A stretch of 64,000 bases of DNA from Puia dinghuensis (GCF_014642875.1 NZ_BMJC01000003.1:620001-684000); one strand, 5' to 3'. Counted from the first letter of the stretch, positions 18,051 to 27,478 are shown. The notes: generated by a model from the letters alone, not told the origin. Numbers and translations: made by a program.

Positions 18051-20087
18051 TTATTTCCGTGTAGTTGCCGATTGCACCTGCTTGTAGGCGTCGAGGCCGC
18101 ATTGGAGCCATTGGGCATAGGTGGCCACATTGTCCGTATAGCCTACCGGTTTATTGAGCAGCTTTTCGTCGGGACTGATGACGACATATAGCGGCTGGGA
18201 GGCATTCTTGAAATTCTCCGATTGCAGGGTGGCAAACTTGTCGCCGATAGTGCGGATGGATTTCTTGCTACCGTCACTGGTGGTGAACACGAATTGCTGA
18301 TCGTCGGGCAGCTGCTTGCGATCATCCACATACAGTGACACGAGGATATAGTCCTTGCTGATGAGTTCTCTTACCCCGGGCTTCGGCCATACGTTCTCCT
18401 CCATTTTGCGGCAGTTGACACAGGCCCAGCCGGTGAAATCGATAAGGATGGGTTTGTGCTGCTCCCTGGCCAGCTGCAGGGCCTTATCATAATCATTAAC
18501 CACGTTGGCCTGTACCTCGGCCGTCTTGCCGGAACCATAGAGACTATAGGACAGGGGTGGCGGGAAGCCGCTCACGAGGGCGCGGTTGGCATAACGGGTA
18601 TTGGTGAGGCCCGGAGAAAGGTAGAGTACAAAAGCAAAAAAGAGAATGGCCGTGGTTATTCTGAGTCCGCTCAATTTCGCGGGTGGCGGGTCGTGATGGA
18701 ATTTGATCACGCCCATCAGGTAGAGTACGAGGGCGAGACCAATGAGGATCCACAGCGCAAAGAAGGTTTCCCGCTTGAGCAGGCCCCAGTGGGTGACGAG
18801 GTCGGCATTGGACAGGTATTTGAGGGCCAGGGCCAGCTCGATGAATCCAAAGACAATTTTGATCGTATTCATCCAGCTTCCCGATCTTGGCAGCGACTGC
18901 AGCCAGGAAGGGAAAAGCGCAAATAAGGCAAAAGGAAGGCCGAGGGCCACTCCAAAGCCGGCCAGGGCAACGGTGAGCTGCACGGCGCCGCCATTCTGGT
19001 CGAGTGCGCCAACCAGCAAACTGCCGAGGATGGGTCCCGTACAGGAGAAGCTGACAATTGCCAGGGTAAGGGCCATGAAGAAGATGCCGCCGATGCTGCC
19101 GATATTCGATTTCGAATCTACCGAATTGGATATACTACTCGGGAGGGTGATCTCGAAGAGCCCGAAGAACGAAAGGGCGAAGGCGATGAAGACGGCGGTA
19201 AAAAAGAGGTTGAGCCAGACGTTGGTAGAAATAGTATTGAGGATATTGGCATTACTTCGCTGGAGGAAGTAGAAGGGCACGCTGATAAGCACGTAAATGA
19301 AGAAGATGAAGAACCCGTAGAGAAAGGCATTAGCGATGCCCTTCGACCGGGAAGCCGAGCGTTTTGTAAAAAAGGAGACCGTCAGCGGTATCATCGGGAA
19401 GGTGCATGGCATGATAAGACCGACCAATCCGCCGAGAAGACCCAGGATAAAGATACCCAGGAGGCCTTTGGTGCCTTCAGTGCCGGTGCCGCCACAGCCA
19501 TTTACCGGATGAGCCAGGTCGATGGAAGCCTTTTTCAGCTGATTGGAAGCGCCGGCCGATTCCTGCAAACCCGCAGTTTTTGCCACGAGGCCGCCGGCCG
19601 CATGCCCATAGCGGAAGGGTACTTCCAAAGGACCCAGCACGGAGTCCTTATAGATGGCCATGAAGGTGACCGTGCCTTTCAGGTCGCCGGCATCGGAACC
19701 GGCAGATTGCAGGTGTACGAGCCACTGCGCATCGTCTGTAAATGAGCGGGTCTCTGCATTATTGAACAGCGGTTCTTTTTTGTTCAGAACAGGGCCTTTT
19801 TCTTCGATGCTGCCGATAGTAGCTTTTGCTGTACTATCCAGAGCAACCCGGGAGTTGGGCAGGCTGTCGGGCATGGTCGTGGAATAGAGCCGCCAGCCGG
19901 GGAGCAGATGTGCATGGAGGACGAGCACCGGTTTACCGTCGGCGCCCTGGAGGGTGCTGAAATCCCAGGTCACCGCCTGTTTTGCCGTATCGGTCTGGGC
20001 GAACGATGTGCCGAAAAGAAGCAAAGCCAGGAAGAAGAGACCGGCGCACTTGGCCCGGCGGATCAGAGAACTGTTATAAGGATGCAT
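18051..20087 (-). CDS. Thiol:disulfide interchange protein, DsbD type
   Basis: 678 residues from the ATG at 20087; a longer in-frame start at 20138 would overlap the upstream gene. Order: signal peptide, N-terminal DsbD-alpha-like domain (about 30-170), a central block of about eight TM helices with the membrane cysteines in LIMPCTFPMIPL and VSFSCTGPILG, then a C-terminal thioredoxin domain with CVNC (Cys556/Cys559). It moves electrons from cytoplasmic thioredoxin across the inner membrane to periplasmic thiol proteins. The preceding gene, 2 bp away, encodes a separate DsbD-N-like protein, so the two probably act together. Confidence 0.93.
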   Translation of the reverse strand: MHPYNSSLIRRAKCAGLFFLALLLFGTSFAQTDTAKQAVTWDFSTLQGADGKPVLVLHAHLLPGWRLYSTTMPDSLPNSRVALDSTAKATIGSIEEKGPVLNKKEPLFNNAETRSFTDDAQWLVHLQSAGSDAGDLKGTVTFMAIYKDSVLGPLEVPFRYGHAAGGLVAKTAGLQESAGASNQLKKASIDLAHPVNGCGGTGTEGTKGLLGIFILGLLGGLVGLIMPCTFPMIPLTVSFFTKRSASRSKGIANAFLYGFFIFFIYVLISVPFYFLQRSNANILNTISTNVWLNLFFTAVFIAFALSFFGLFEITLPSSISNSVDSKSNIGSIGGIFFMALTLAIVSFSCTGPILGSLLVGALDQNGGAVQLTVALAGFGVALGLPFALFALFPSWLQSLPRSGSWMNTIKIVFGFIELALALKYLSNADLVTHWGLLKRETFFALWILIGLALVLYLMGVIKFHHDPPPAKLSGLRITTAILFFAFVLYLSPGLTNTRYANRALVSGFPPPLSYSLYGSGKTAEVQANVVNDYDKALQLAREQHKPILIDFTGWACVNCRKMEENVWPKPGVRELISKDYILVSLYVDDRKQLPDDQQFVFTTSDGSKKSIRTIGDKFATLQSENFKNASQPLYVVISPDEKLLNKPVGYTDNVATYAQWLQCGLDAYKQVQSATTRK

Positions 20088-20089
20088 GC

Positions 20090-20545
20090 TTAGCCGCCGA
20101 TGTTTACTTTTATATCGACCGTTGCGGGCGGAAGACATTCATGGTCGTCGCAAACCATAAACTCCACTTTTCCGGAAAGATTGGTCTTTACATTGCTTTT
20201 CAATTTGACCACCTGGACAAAATCGACGGTCCTTTCATAATATTTTACGTCGTGATTCCAGGCAGATTCAAATTTTTTTATCAGTTGGCCTTTTTCTTTT
20301 GGGGCGCCTTCCAGGTCAAGAAGAGGGCTCTTGGTGAAGGTAAACGCTGTGGGGATGGGGCCTTCGCCGCCGGCATCCTGCGCATACAGGTGATAGTCAC
20401 CGCCGATGGTGGCCGTCATATGTATCTCGTAGGTTTTATCCGCGATCTTTTTGGAAGAGTATGTCCAGTTGACTTCTTTACTGGATTGGGCCATTGCCAG
20501 CGTACCGGTCAAAACAGCCATGCTGAAGAGTATTATTTTTTTCAT
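20090..20545 (-). CDS. Small secreted DsbD N-terminal-domain (DsbC-like) protein
   Basis: 151 residues. Signal peptide MKKIILFSMAVLTGTLAMAQ, then one immunoglobulin-like domain resembling the N-terminal reductase domain of DsbD, with VEFMVCDDHECLPPATVDIKV near the C-terminus. The two cysteines (C-x4-C) correspond to the redox pair of DsbD-alpha. It ends 2 bp before the dsbD ATG, so translation is likely coupled. A plausible role is a free periplasmic carrier of electrons from DsbD (inference). This pairing recurs in Bacteroidota. Confidence 0.8.
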   Translation of the reverse strand: MKKIILFSMAVLTGTLAMAQSSKEVNWTYSSKKIADKTYEIHMTATIGGDYHLYAQDAGGEGPIPTAFTFTKSPLLDLEGAPKEKGQLIKKFESAWNHDVKYYERTVDFVQVVKLKSNVKTNLSGKVEFMVCDDHECLPPATVDIKVNIGG

Positions 20546-20605
20546 AACCGCTATAAAGTAAGTATTCTTAATGTTACCGAAATACTAAAATGTTCGAACG
20601 GTGCG

Positions 20606-21316
20606 CTATTGGTTCACCAATCCGGCCTTGCGGCTTACCGACGGTTCGTAGGCGTCGATGAATAGCGTCCGGAGGATGAGCCGGCCATCTATATTTCCCA
20701 GGGCGTCGGAGCAGGCGCGTTCGGGATGGGGCATCATACCAAAGACGTTGCGGGTCTTGTTGCAGATGCCGGCGATGTCCCGGAGCGAACCGTTGGGATT
20801 GGCTGCGCCGCCGATGGTACCATTCTCGTCGCAGTATCGGTAGATGACCTGGTTGTTGGCGCCCAACTCGTCGAGAGTCTTTTCATCGGCATAATAACGG
20901 CCTTCTCCGTGTGCAATAGGGATCTTCAGCGCCCGGCCATTGTCGCCGACGCCGCGTAGCCAGACATTCTTCGAGATGAATTGTTGGTTGGCATTCCGCA
21001 AAAGGGCACCGGGAAGGAGGTGCGATTCACACAGCACCTGGAAGCCGTTGCAGACCCCCAGCACCTTACCGCCTTCGTTTGCAAACCGGGTAACGCTTTG
21101 CATGATAGGGCTGAAGCGGGCGATGGCGCCGCAACGAAGATAGTCGCCGTAGGAGAAGCCGCCGGGGAGGACAATGCAGTCGTCAGTGCCGAACCCCGGA
21201 AGACCCGTATCCTTATGCCAGAGCATAACTACTTCCTGCTCAAGGTCTTGCTGAAGGGCGTCCTGCATATCACGATCACAATTGGAACCCGGAAAAACGA
21301 CTACGCCAAATTTCAT
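20606..21316 (-). CDS. purQ: Phosphoribosylformylglycinamidine synthase, glutaminase subunit
   Basis: 236 residues. Class I glutamine amidotransferase that supplies ammonia to PurL in step four of purine synthesis. Seen: VVVFPGSNCDRD at the N-terminus, oxyanion segment LPGGFSYGDYLRCGAIARFSP (50-70), catalytic Cys89 in LGVCNGFQVL, and His197/Glu199 in MMPHPERA. The stand-alone form means PurL and PurS are encoded elsewhere. Tight spacing to the membrane-protein gene upstream (31 bp) and the DsbD-N gene downstream (60 bp) suggests one leftward transcript of mixed function. Confidence 0.97.
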   Translation of the reverse strand: MKFGVVVFPGSNCDRDMQDALQQDLEQEVVMLWHKDTGLPGFGTDDCIVLPGGFSYGDYLRCGAIARFSPIMQSVTRFANEGGKVLGVCNGFQVLCESHLLPGALLRNANQQFISKNVWLRGVGDNGRALKIPIAHGEGRYYADEKTLDELGANNQVIYRYCDENGTIGGAANPNGSLRDIAGICNKTRNVFGMMPHPERACSDALGNIDGRLILRTLFIDAYEPSVSRKAGLVNQ

Positions 21317-21347
21317 AATACGACGATTTTGGGCCGTAAAGGTACGA

Positions 21348-22328
21348 TTAAATAAAGTAATTCATTGCCAGGATATAACCTACTATCAACCAATGCAGAA
21401 TCTCCGGGCCGAGGGTCTTGTTCGGAAAATAATAAGCTGAAGCATGAAAGCAGGCCAGAGGCACGGCCATGATGATCCAGTTCTCATAGGAAGTGACCCG
21501 GCTGATGAGGATGATCACGATGGCCACCATAAGGAAAAGAAGCAGGAGGCTCCAGCTCTTCCGGATCTGGATGAGGAATTTATTCAGATTCTTCTGGACG
21601 AAATAGCCGCCAAGGATGAAGGGAATGACGAGCCAGACGATGCCGAGGGTGAGCCAGATAGTGGCGGGGAAGGCCGGGACGGCGAATTTGATGGAAGGGA
21701 TTATGCCCGCCCATTTCCACGTGCCGGTGAGATAGAGGATGAGGAAGAGGAAATAATAGGGAAAGGTGAAACCCAGTAATCCGACAAACCATTCGCGGAT
21801 GCGGAAGGGCCGCATGGTCAGCAATGCCGAGAGCATCAGCAGGAGGAAGGCCACGGCGGGGACATAGAGCAGGGCGACGATGCCCGTCCAGACGCCGATG
21901 CCAAAAATGGCGGTGCCTGGCCGATGGCTATTGTACAGCTCCATCATCCGATACCATACCCAGATCATGACCATATTGATCAGCAGCGGAGCAGAGAAAT
22001 GGCCCCAATCGGGTAACAGGGAAGTGATCAGGATATAGGACATGCCGGGCAGAAAGTTGGGTTTCGGCAGAACTTTATGGTGGTTGGAGATGCGGTTGAG
22101 CAGGATGGCCTGGCTCACCAGGAGCAGGAAGGTGAGGATGGAGTAGCAGATGGGGATGTTGTGGATGGCGGAATCCAGTCCGTGCAGGATCACCCGGTAG
22201 AGGTAGTTATCCTCGGAATGCAGCACGGGGACCACCGGATGGAGGAAGAGGGGAAACTTCAATACCAGTGCGTAGAATAATAACAACAGGGCATTAGCCG
22301 GGGTTTTCTGTCTGAAGATACCGATCAC
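21348..22328 (-). CDS. Multipass membrane protein (DUF6427-like)
   Basis: 326 residues and almost entirely hydrophobic, with eight to ten predicted TM helices and short polar loops. The start MIGIFRQKTPANALLLLFYALVLKFPLF, with a conserved-looking loop after helix 1, resembles the Bacteroidota DUF6427 family (moderate certainty, from memory of the family). No catalytic motif is visible. It sits 11 bp after the secreted-protein gene at 22340 and 31 bp before purQ. Role unknown. Confidence 0.6.
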   Translation of the reverse strand: MIGIFRQKTPANALLLLFYALVLKFPLFLHPVVPVLHSEDNYLYRVILHGLDSAIHNIPICYSILTFLLLVSQAILLNRISNHHKVLPKPNFLPGMSYILITSLLPDWGHFSAPLLINMVMIWVWYRMMELYNSHRPGTAIFGIGVWTGIVALLYVPAVAFLLLMLSALLTMRPFRIREWFVGLLGFTFPYYFLFLILYLTGTWKWAGIIPSIKFAVPAFPATIWLTLGIVWLVIPFILGGYFVQKNLNKFLIQIRKSWSLLLLFLMVAIVIILISRVTSYENWIIMAVPLACFHASAYYFPNKTLGPEILHWLIVGYILAMNYFI

Positions 22329-22339
22329 CTATGGATTAT

Positions 22340-23866
22340 TTAAAATTCAACCTTTGCAAAACAAAGATAATTCCTGTAAAGACAAGGAATGATCGCTTCC
22401 CAACTGCTTACCTGTTTACCATAGCGGGGCATGAAATCATAGCCACGGTCGAGGTTCTTGAGGGTTGGGTAGCGGGTGACCCGGCCTTCCGGTGAAATGC
22501 TTTGATCATTGAGGAGCATATTCCGGCGTTCGTAAACATTGAACAGGAAGTGTAATTCGCCGCCGGTGTTGATCAGTTCGTGGGAGATGAGGTTTTCCGT
22601 CTCGTCGTCGAACTGGCTTTTGGGGATGATGGCGCTCCATTGCAGGTTGTCAGTCGCATCAAAGGAGAGCACCATAATGTTCTCCGCATGGAAGCGGGTG
22701 GCGTAATTGCCATAATTCCGGCTCCAGGGGTTGTAATAAGGACTGTAATAATAAGGTGAATAGAAGCCTCCCGGACCAAAGGCGGGATTGTACATATAAT
22801 CCCAGCGGTTGAACATGTTGCCCCTGGAAGTGGTGTAAAGGGATTCGGTGACAAGAAGGTAGCCCCCATCCCGTTTGATGATGACGTGTTTGATGAAAAA
22901 GTCGTTGAAGGCCATGCGCAGGTTTGCGTCGGAACTCTTTGCCTGGGCCCGCAGTTCTTCGGTAAAGACAGTAACCTTCTCATCCGTCCGGGCGTTGGTG
23001 GCCTTATCCCAGACGACCGAATAGAGGCCTTCGATATTACCACGCCGCTGTTTGTAATAGAAGCCGGAGAGGATATACCGTTTATTATTGTTGTCGACCT
23101 TGATCTTTATCTCATCGAGGATGCGGTCGCCCGACCCGATGTCCTTTATGGAAAAGGTGTCGGCCGTGGGGTCTTTTGTGACAAGGGAGACCTTGGTGAT
23201 ATAGTCATTGCTGCCGCTGCGCATGTACCTGCCAAAAACCAGTTCGCCCTCGTTATCCAGCTGGAAGTCAGTGAACAGATCGTTGCGCTCTTCCATTGGC
23301 AGGTAAAGCCGGTGGCGGTCGAGCCGCTTCAGATCGGCATCGAAAAGGAAGGTAGTGAAGAGGAAGTTGCGGGGGTTCTTACTGTTGATCTTAAAGATCA
23401 TGATCCGCTGTTTGTCCTCGCTGACGACGGTGGTATATATCTTATTGTTGGCGGCGAAGCTGATCTGAGTGGTATCGAGCTCGACCGGTTCGCCGACCTT
23501 TTGTCCCTGGCTGTTCAATTTTACAGCCGTGCAATGGACAATGCCCCTGTGCTGGTATTCATAGACGAGGTAACAGAATTCAGGATAGGCAATGAAGTCG
23601 ACGTTGATATATTTGTCCGGCATGAAGGTGAGGGGCACCCGCTGCTGCAGCCGCATATTGCTGTCGTAGATGCTGACGGCGTTGTTGGAATTATTGTTCT
23701 TGAATACCAGGTAGTTACCATTCAACTTTCCAATGATCTCGAAGTTGGTACGGCGGCCGTCTTCGCGCTCGGGTTCGGAATAGGTGATCTGCTCCACCTG
23801 GGCTTTTACACCGCACCAGGCCATCAGTGTCAGTGTGAGAAGCAGTGATGACAGGGTTCTGCTCAT
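22340..23866 (-). CDS. Secreted beta-rich protein of unknown function
   Basis: 508 residues from the ATG at 23866; an ATG three codons earlier (23875) is also possible. Signal peptide to about residue 22 (SLLLTLTLMAWCGVKAQ). The mature part is rich in strands, with repeated patterns such as KINSKNPRNFLFTTFLFDADLKRLDRHRL and VSLVTKD, suggesting a beta-propeller fold. A Tyr/Asn/Pro-rich loop (about residues 378-395) lies in the middle. No enzyme motif was recognised. It is first in a leftward set with the membrane protein and purQ. Confidence 0.6.
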   Translation of the reverse strand: MSRTLSSLLLTLTLMAWCGVKAQVEQITYSEPEREDGRRTNFEIIGKLNGNYLVFKNNNSNNAVSIYDSNMRLQQRVPLTFMPDKYINVDFIAYPEFCYLVYEYQHRGIVHCTAVKLNSQGQKVGEPVELDTTQISFAANNKIYTTVVSEDKQRIMIFKINSKNPRNFLFTTFLFDADLKRLDRHRLYLPMEERNDLFTDFQLDNEGELVFGRYMRSGSNDYITKVSLVTKDPTADTFSIKDIGSGDRILDEIKIKVDNNNKRYILSGFYYKQRRGNIEGLYSVVWDKATNARTDEKVTVFTEELRAQAKSSDANLRMAFNDFFIKHVIIKRDGGYLLVTESLYTTSRGNMFNRWDYMYNPAFGPGGFYSPYYYSPYYNPWSRNYGNYATRFHAENIMVLSFDATDNLQWSAIIPKSQFDDETENLISHELINTGGELHFLFNVYERRNMLLNDQSISPEGRVTRYPTLKNLDRGYDFMPRYGKQVSSWEAIIPCLYRNYLCFAKVEF

Positions 23867-23978
23867 GGTTTCCACTCCATTTAAATAAGATCGTAAGATA
23901 GGTAAAAGTTTGACTGTTACTACCTACGGTATGGTTAAAAGTTAGGTTGCCGGGATGGGCGGATGAGGTAAAATTACC

Positions 23979-24009
23979 TTGTACGCTCATGGTTTTCACC
24001 TTAAATTTG
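23979..24009 (+). promoter_or_regulatory. kup promoter
   Basis: TTG at 23979-23981, exact 20-bp spacer, TAAATTTG at 24002-24009: a full match to the Bacteroidota housekeeping promoter. Transcription should start about seven bases downstream, at or next to the GTG at 24016. Confidence 0.7.
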
Positions 24010-24015
24010 CCGCTC

Positions 24016-25977
24016 GTGAGTAATCAGATCAATAAAGTCTCTTTTGCTAACCTTGTTATAGCCTTAGGCATCATTTACGGCGACATCGGTACCTCCCCCC
24101 TCTACGTTCTCAACGCCATCATCCACGGAAGAGTTATCGAAGAAAAGCTTATTCTGGGCGCTTTGTCCTGTATCATCTGGACATTGACACTACAAACCAC
24201 CATAAAATACGTCTGGCTCACCCTAAAAGCTGATAATAAAGGGGAAGGGGGTATTTTCTCCCTGTATGCCCTGGTGAGGCGGCAAAGGCGGTGGCTGGTG
24301 ATACCGGCGATGCTGGGGGGTGCGGCGCTGTTGGCCGATGGTATGATCACCCCGCCCATTTCCGTCACCGCCGCCATCGAAGGGCTGCGGCAGAGGCCAG
24401 CTTTCCGCTATATAGACCAGTCCACCATCGTCTACCTGGTCATCGGTATCCTGGTGATCCTGTTCTTCCTCCAGCAGTTTGGGACGGAGTCCATCGGGAA
24501 GCTGTTTGGGCCGATCATGTTCCTTTGGTTCAGCATGCTGGCCGTGCTGGGTTGTACTCACCTCCTTGACGACCTTGGTATCTTCAGGGCCCTTAGTCCG
24601 CATTATGCCATCCAGTTGCTGACCACCTATCCCAAGGGATTCTGGGTGCTGGGGGCGGTCTTCTTATGTACGACGGGGGCCGAAGCTCTGTATTCCGACC
24701 TGGGTCATTGCGGCCGGGGGAATATCCGTTATTCCTGGATCTACGTAAAAACCTGCCTCATTCTCAACTACCTTGGCCAGGGGGCCTGGCTGCTGGCGCA
24801 GTACAAAGGCAAAATCTTCGATACCAGCGTAGGTAACCCTTTTTATAGCCTCATGCCTGAATGGTTCATCGTCCCGGGCGTCATCATCGCCACGGCAGCC
24901 GCCATCATCGCCAGTCAAGCGTTGATCACCGGGTCTTTTACCCTCATCAGCGAGAGCATGCGACTAAATCTCTGGCCCAAGCTGCGGATCAGCTATCCCA
25001 CCGAAGAACGGGGGCAGTCTTATATCCCGGCGATAAATTTCCTGCTGTTTACAGGCTGTACGGGGATCGTCCTGTATTTCCGCACTTCGGCCCATATGGA
25101 AGCGGCCTATGGCCTGGCCATCACCCTTTGTATGCTGGCTACGTCCATCCTCTTTTCCAATTATCTCATCTCCCGACGGACCAATTCCCTGCTGATCTAT
25201 CTTTACCTGGTCGTTTACCTGACCATCGAGCTCAGCTTTCTGTTTGCCAACCTGGAGAAATTTCCCCATGGCGGTTTTGTCACCCTGATAGTAGGCGGGG
25301 GGCTGTTTTCCGTTATGTTCATCTGGTTCCGCGCCGGCAGGATCAAGAACCGGTACGTGGAATTTGTGCGGATGGAGCATTATATCCCGCAGATCCAGGA
25401 GCTCAGCAACGACCGGACAGTACCCAAATCGGCTACCCACCTGGTTTATATGACCAGCGCCGGCAACCCGAAGGAAATAGAACATAAGATCATCTATTCC
25501 ATCCTCAACAAGAAGCCCAAGCGGGCAGACATCTACTGGTTTGTTCACGTGGAGACGACGGACGCTCCCTATACTACCGAATATTCGGTGGAGCATATCA
25601 TCCCCAACGATATTATCCGGGTGGAATTCCGCCTGGGTTTCCGCATCGAGCCCAAGATCAACCTCATGTTCAGAAAAGTCGTGGAAGACCTTGTGAAGAA
25701 CCGGGAAGTAAATATCACCAGCCGGTATGAATCGCTCGAGCGGAACAATGTCGTGGGAGATTTCCAATTCATCGTAATGGAAAAGTATCTGAGCCAGGAT
25801 AATGAATTACCCTTCTTCGAGCGGGTGATCATGAAACTGTATTTCTGGCTGAAGCAGCTGAGTCTTTCCGAAGAAAGGGGTTTTGGACTCGATCCCTCCA
25901 ATGTGACGATCGAAAAATTCCCGTTGATCATTTCGCCGGTGCCTGATTTCAACCTGAAACGTATAATTGTGGAGTAA
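24016..25977 (+). CDS. kup: Potassium uptake transporter Kup
   Basis: 653 residues from the GTG at 24016. In-frame ATGs at 23947 and 23989 lie upstream of or inside the -7 element (24002-24009), so they should not be in the mRNA. This is a K+/H+ symporter of the KUP/HAK family in the inner membrane. Seen: the signature LGIIYGDIGTSPLYVL near the N-terminus, about 12 TM helices to residue about 450, motifs DNKGEGGIFSLYALVRR and TTGAEALYSDLGHCGRGNIRYSW, and a cytoplasmic C-terminal domain of about 200 residues. A hydrolase-like gene follows after 24 bp and is probably co-transcribed. Confidence 0.95.
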   Translation: MSNQINKVSFANLVIALGIIYGDIGTSPLYVLNAIIHGRVIEEKLILGALSCIIWTLTLQTTIKYVWLTLKADNKGEGGIFSLYALVRRQRRWLVIPAMLGGAALLADGMITPPISVTAAIEGLRQRPAFRYIDQSTIVYLVIGILVILFFLQQFGTESIGKLFGPIMFLWFSMLAVLGCTHLLDDLGIFRALSPHYAIQLLTTYPKGFWVLGAVFLCTTGAEALYSDLGHCGRGNIRYSWIYVKTCLILNYLGQGAWLLAQYKGKIFDTSVGNPFYSLMPEWFIVPGVIIATAAAIIASQALITGSFTLISESMRLNLWPKLRISYPTEERGQSYIPAINFLLFTGCTGIVLYFRTSAHMEAAYGLAITLCMLATSILFSNYLISRRTNSLLIYLYLVVYLTIELSFLFANLEKFPHGGFVTLIVGGGLFSVMFIWFRAGRIKNRYVEFVRMEHYIPQIQELSNDRTVPKSATHLVYMTSAGNPKEIEHKIIYSILNKKPKRADIYWFVHVETTDAPYTTEYSVEHIIPNDIIRVEFRLGFRIEPKINLMFRKVVEDLVKNREVNITSRYESLERNNVVGDFQFIVMEKYLSQDNELPFFERVIMKLYFWLKQLSLSEERGFGLDPSNVTIEKFPLIISPVPDFNLKRIIVE

Positions 25978-26001
25978 GGCGGCAACCGCTTTGTAAACGT
26001 T

Positions 26002-26718
26002 ATGAATAAGAAAAAACTTTTTCGCTGGGTCAAGGTCGCTATCCTGGTTTACTGTACCATCGGCATCGCCTTGTACTATAGCCAGGAGTGGTTGTTGTTT
26101 CATCCGAAGCCGATGGAGCGAAAGGCAGCGTATACGCTTGCACAGCCTTTTACGGAGCTGAACCTTAATTACGACAAGGAGACCAATCTCAATGTTGTCG
26201 AGTTCAAGGCCACCGACCGGCCGCAGGACAGTCTGGCCAAAGGCGTGGTGTTATATTTCCACGACAACACGGGGAATATCGCAACGCATGCGTCGCGCGC
26301 CACCGACTTTACGTCAAAGGGATATGAGGTGTGGATGCTGGACTACCCCGGTTTTGGCAAGAGCACGGGCAGCCATCAAGAGAAAGACCTCTATATCTAT
26401 GCGCTGGTATTCTATAAGTTGGCGCACAGCCGGTGGAAGCCTGCGGAGATCATTCTCCAGGGGACGGGGATGGGGGCGGCCATCGCGGCACAGCTGGCTT
26501 CCGTAAGGGATTGCCAGCGGCTGATCATGGAAGAGCCTGCTTACAGCCTCACCGCCGCCTGGCGGAAATATTTATTTCTTTATCCGCTGGGAACACTGTT
26601 GCACTATCACTTTCCCATCTATCAATATCTGCCGGCGGTGACGGCGCCGGTGACGATGCTTCATGGGGACAGCCGGTTGAGATCGCTCCTGAAGCCGGGT
26701 GATGAATTTATCCCTTGA
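26002..26718 (+). CDS. Degenerate alpha/beta-hydrolase-like protein (pseudoenzyme or decaying gene)
   Basis: 238 residues. One N-terminal membrane anchor (about 9-27), then an alpha/beta-hydrolase core of the BEM46/ABHD13 type: oxyanion strand VVLYFHDNTGN (82-92) and DYPGFGKSTG (114-123). The nucleophile elbow, normally G-x-S-x-G, reads G154-T-G156-M-G158, so the serine is glycine. After the acid strand (HGD, 221-223) the protein jumps to SRLRSLLKPGDEFIP and stops, lacking the usual loop and the C-terminal catalytic histidine. The 3' end overlaps the convergent fkbM gene by 11 bp. Two of the three catalytic residues are missing; it is probably inactive as a hydrolase. Confidence 0.75.
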   Translation: MNKKKLFRWVKVAILVYCTIGIALYYSQEWLLFHPKPMERKAAYTLAQPFTELNLNYDKETNLNVVEFKATDRPQDSLAKGVVLYFHDNTGNIATHASRATDFTSKGYEVWMLDYPGFGKSTGSHQEKDLYIYALVFYKLAHSRWKPAEIILQGTGMGAAIAAQLASVRDCQRLIMEEPAYSLTAAWRKYLFLYPLGTLLHYHFPIYQYLPAVTAPVTMLHGDSRLRSLLKPGDEFIP

Positions 26719-27478
26719 TGAAGGGGCGCATCCTTTCGAGGCGTTGGGGTGGGATAAAATAATCGTTTTGTGCGGGCATCGGTCCATCGGCATAAACATC
26801 GAGAAGCACCAGCCTTCCGCCTTCCAGCAGATAGGCCTGGTAACCGAAAGGTTTTAGCAATTCAAAAAGCCGGATGCGCTGCTCGCGCTCGAACAGTTCG
26901 CAAAGAAGGATAGGATGGTGCCGGCCGATAGTTTCGGTCATGGAAGCAAAGACCTGGTATTCCAGTCCTTCCACATCGCATTTGATATAGTCCAGTCGCG
27001 GCAATTGGCCAAAGAGCCGGTCGCCGGATTCGTTCCTTACCTTTTCCGACTCATTAAAAGAGAGATGAGGGTTTGCTTCAACAACCCGGGCATAGGCGAA
27101 ATGCTTTGTCGCACCGGTGTTGGGGATGCCCATTTGTACAAATTCGCCTTCACCGCCAAGCGCCACCTGGTAAAGCGTCACATTGGAGGTTTTTTTGAGC
27201 AGTCGTTGCAGCGTATCGTGAAAAGCGCTCATGGGTTCGATGGCGAAGACCTTACCGGCATCCCCCACGAGACGGCTGAGAGGCAGGGTAAAATAGCCGA
27301 GATGCGCACCGATATCAACACAGTAATCCCCTTCCCGAACGAATTTTTTCAGGAAATAGATATCCGCATATTCCTTTCCCAGCAGCCCGGCGTGATAGAG
27401 ATTTTGAAAGCTTCCGGCGAGAAAGGATAGATACTTCTGCTCACCCAGGACGCTTAGTAATATCTTTTTGATAGCCAT
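26708..27478 (-). CDS. FkbM-family SAM-dependent methyltransferase
   Basis: 256 residues. Class I methyltransferase with motif I VDIGAHLGYFTLPLSRLVGDAGKVFAIEPM (about 55-85), the acidic strand-2 end (EPM) and motif LDYIKCDVEGLEYQVFASM (about 166-185), typical of the FkbM family, which O-methylates sugars, polyketides or other small molecules. The N-terminal 50 residues are helical. It starts 20 bp after oxyR on the same strand, so it is likely co-transcribed with it. Its 3' end overlaps the convergent hydrolase-like gene by 11 bp. The substrate is unknown. Confidence 0.85.
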   Translation of the reverse strand: MAIKKILLSVLGEQKYLSFLAGSFQNLYHAGLLGKEYADIYFLKKFVREGDYCVDIGAHLGYFTLPLSRLVGDAGKVFAIEPMSAFHDTLQRLLKKTSNVTLYQVALGGEGEFVQMGIPNTGATKHFAYARVVEANPHLSFNESEKVRNESGDRLFGQLPRLDYIKCDVEGLEYQVFASMTETIGRHHPILLCELFEREQRIRLFELLKPFGYQAYLLEGGRLVLLDVYADGPMPAQNDYFIPPQRLERMRPFIKG

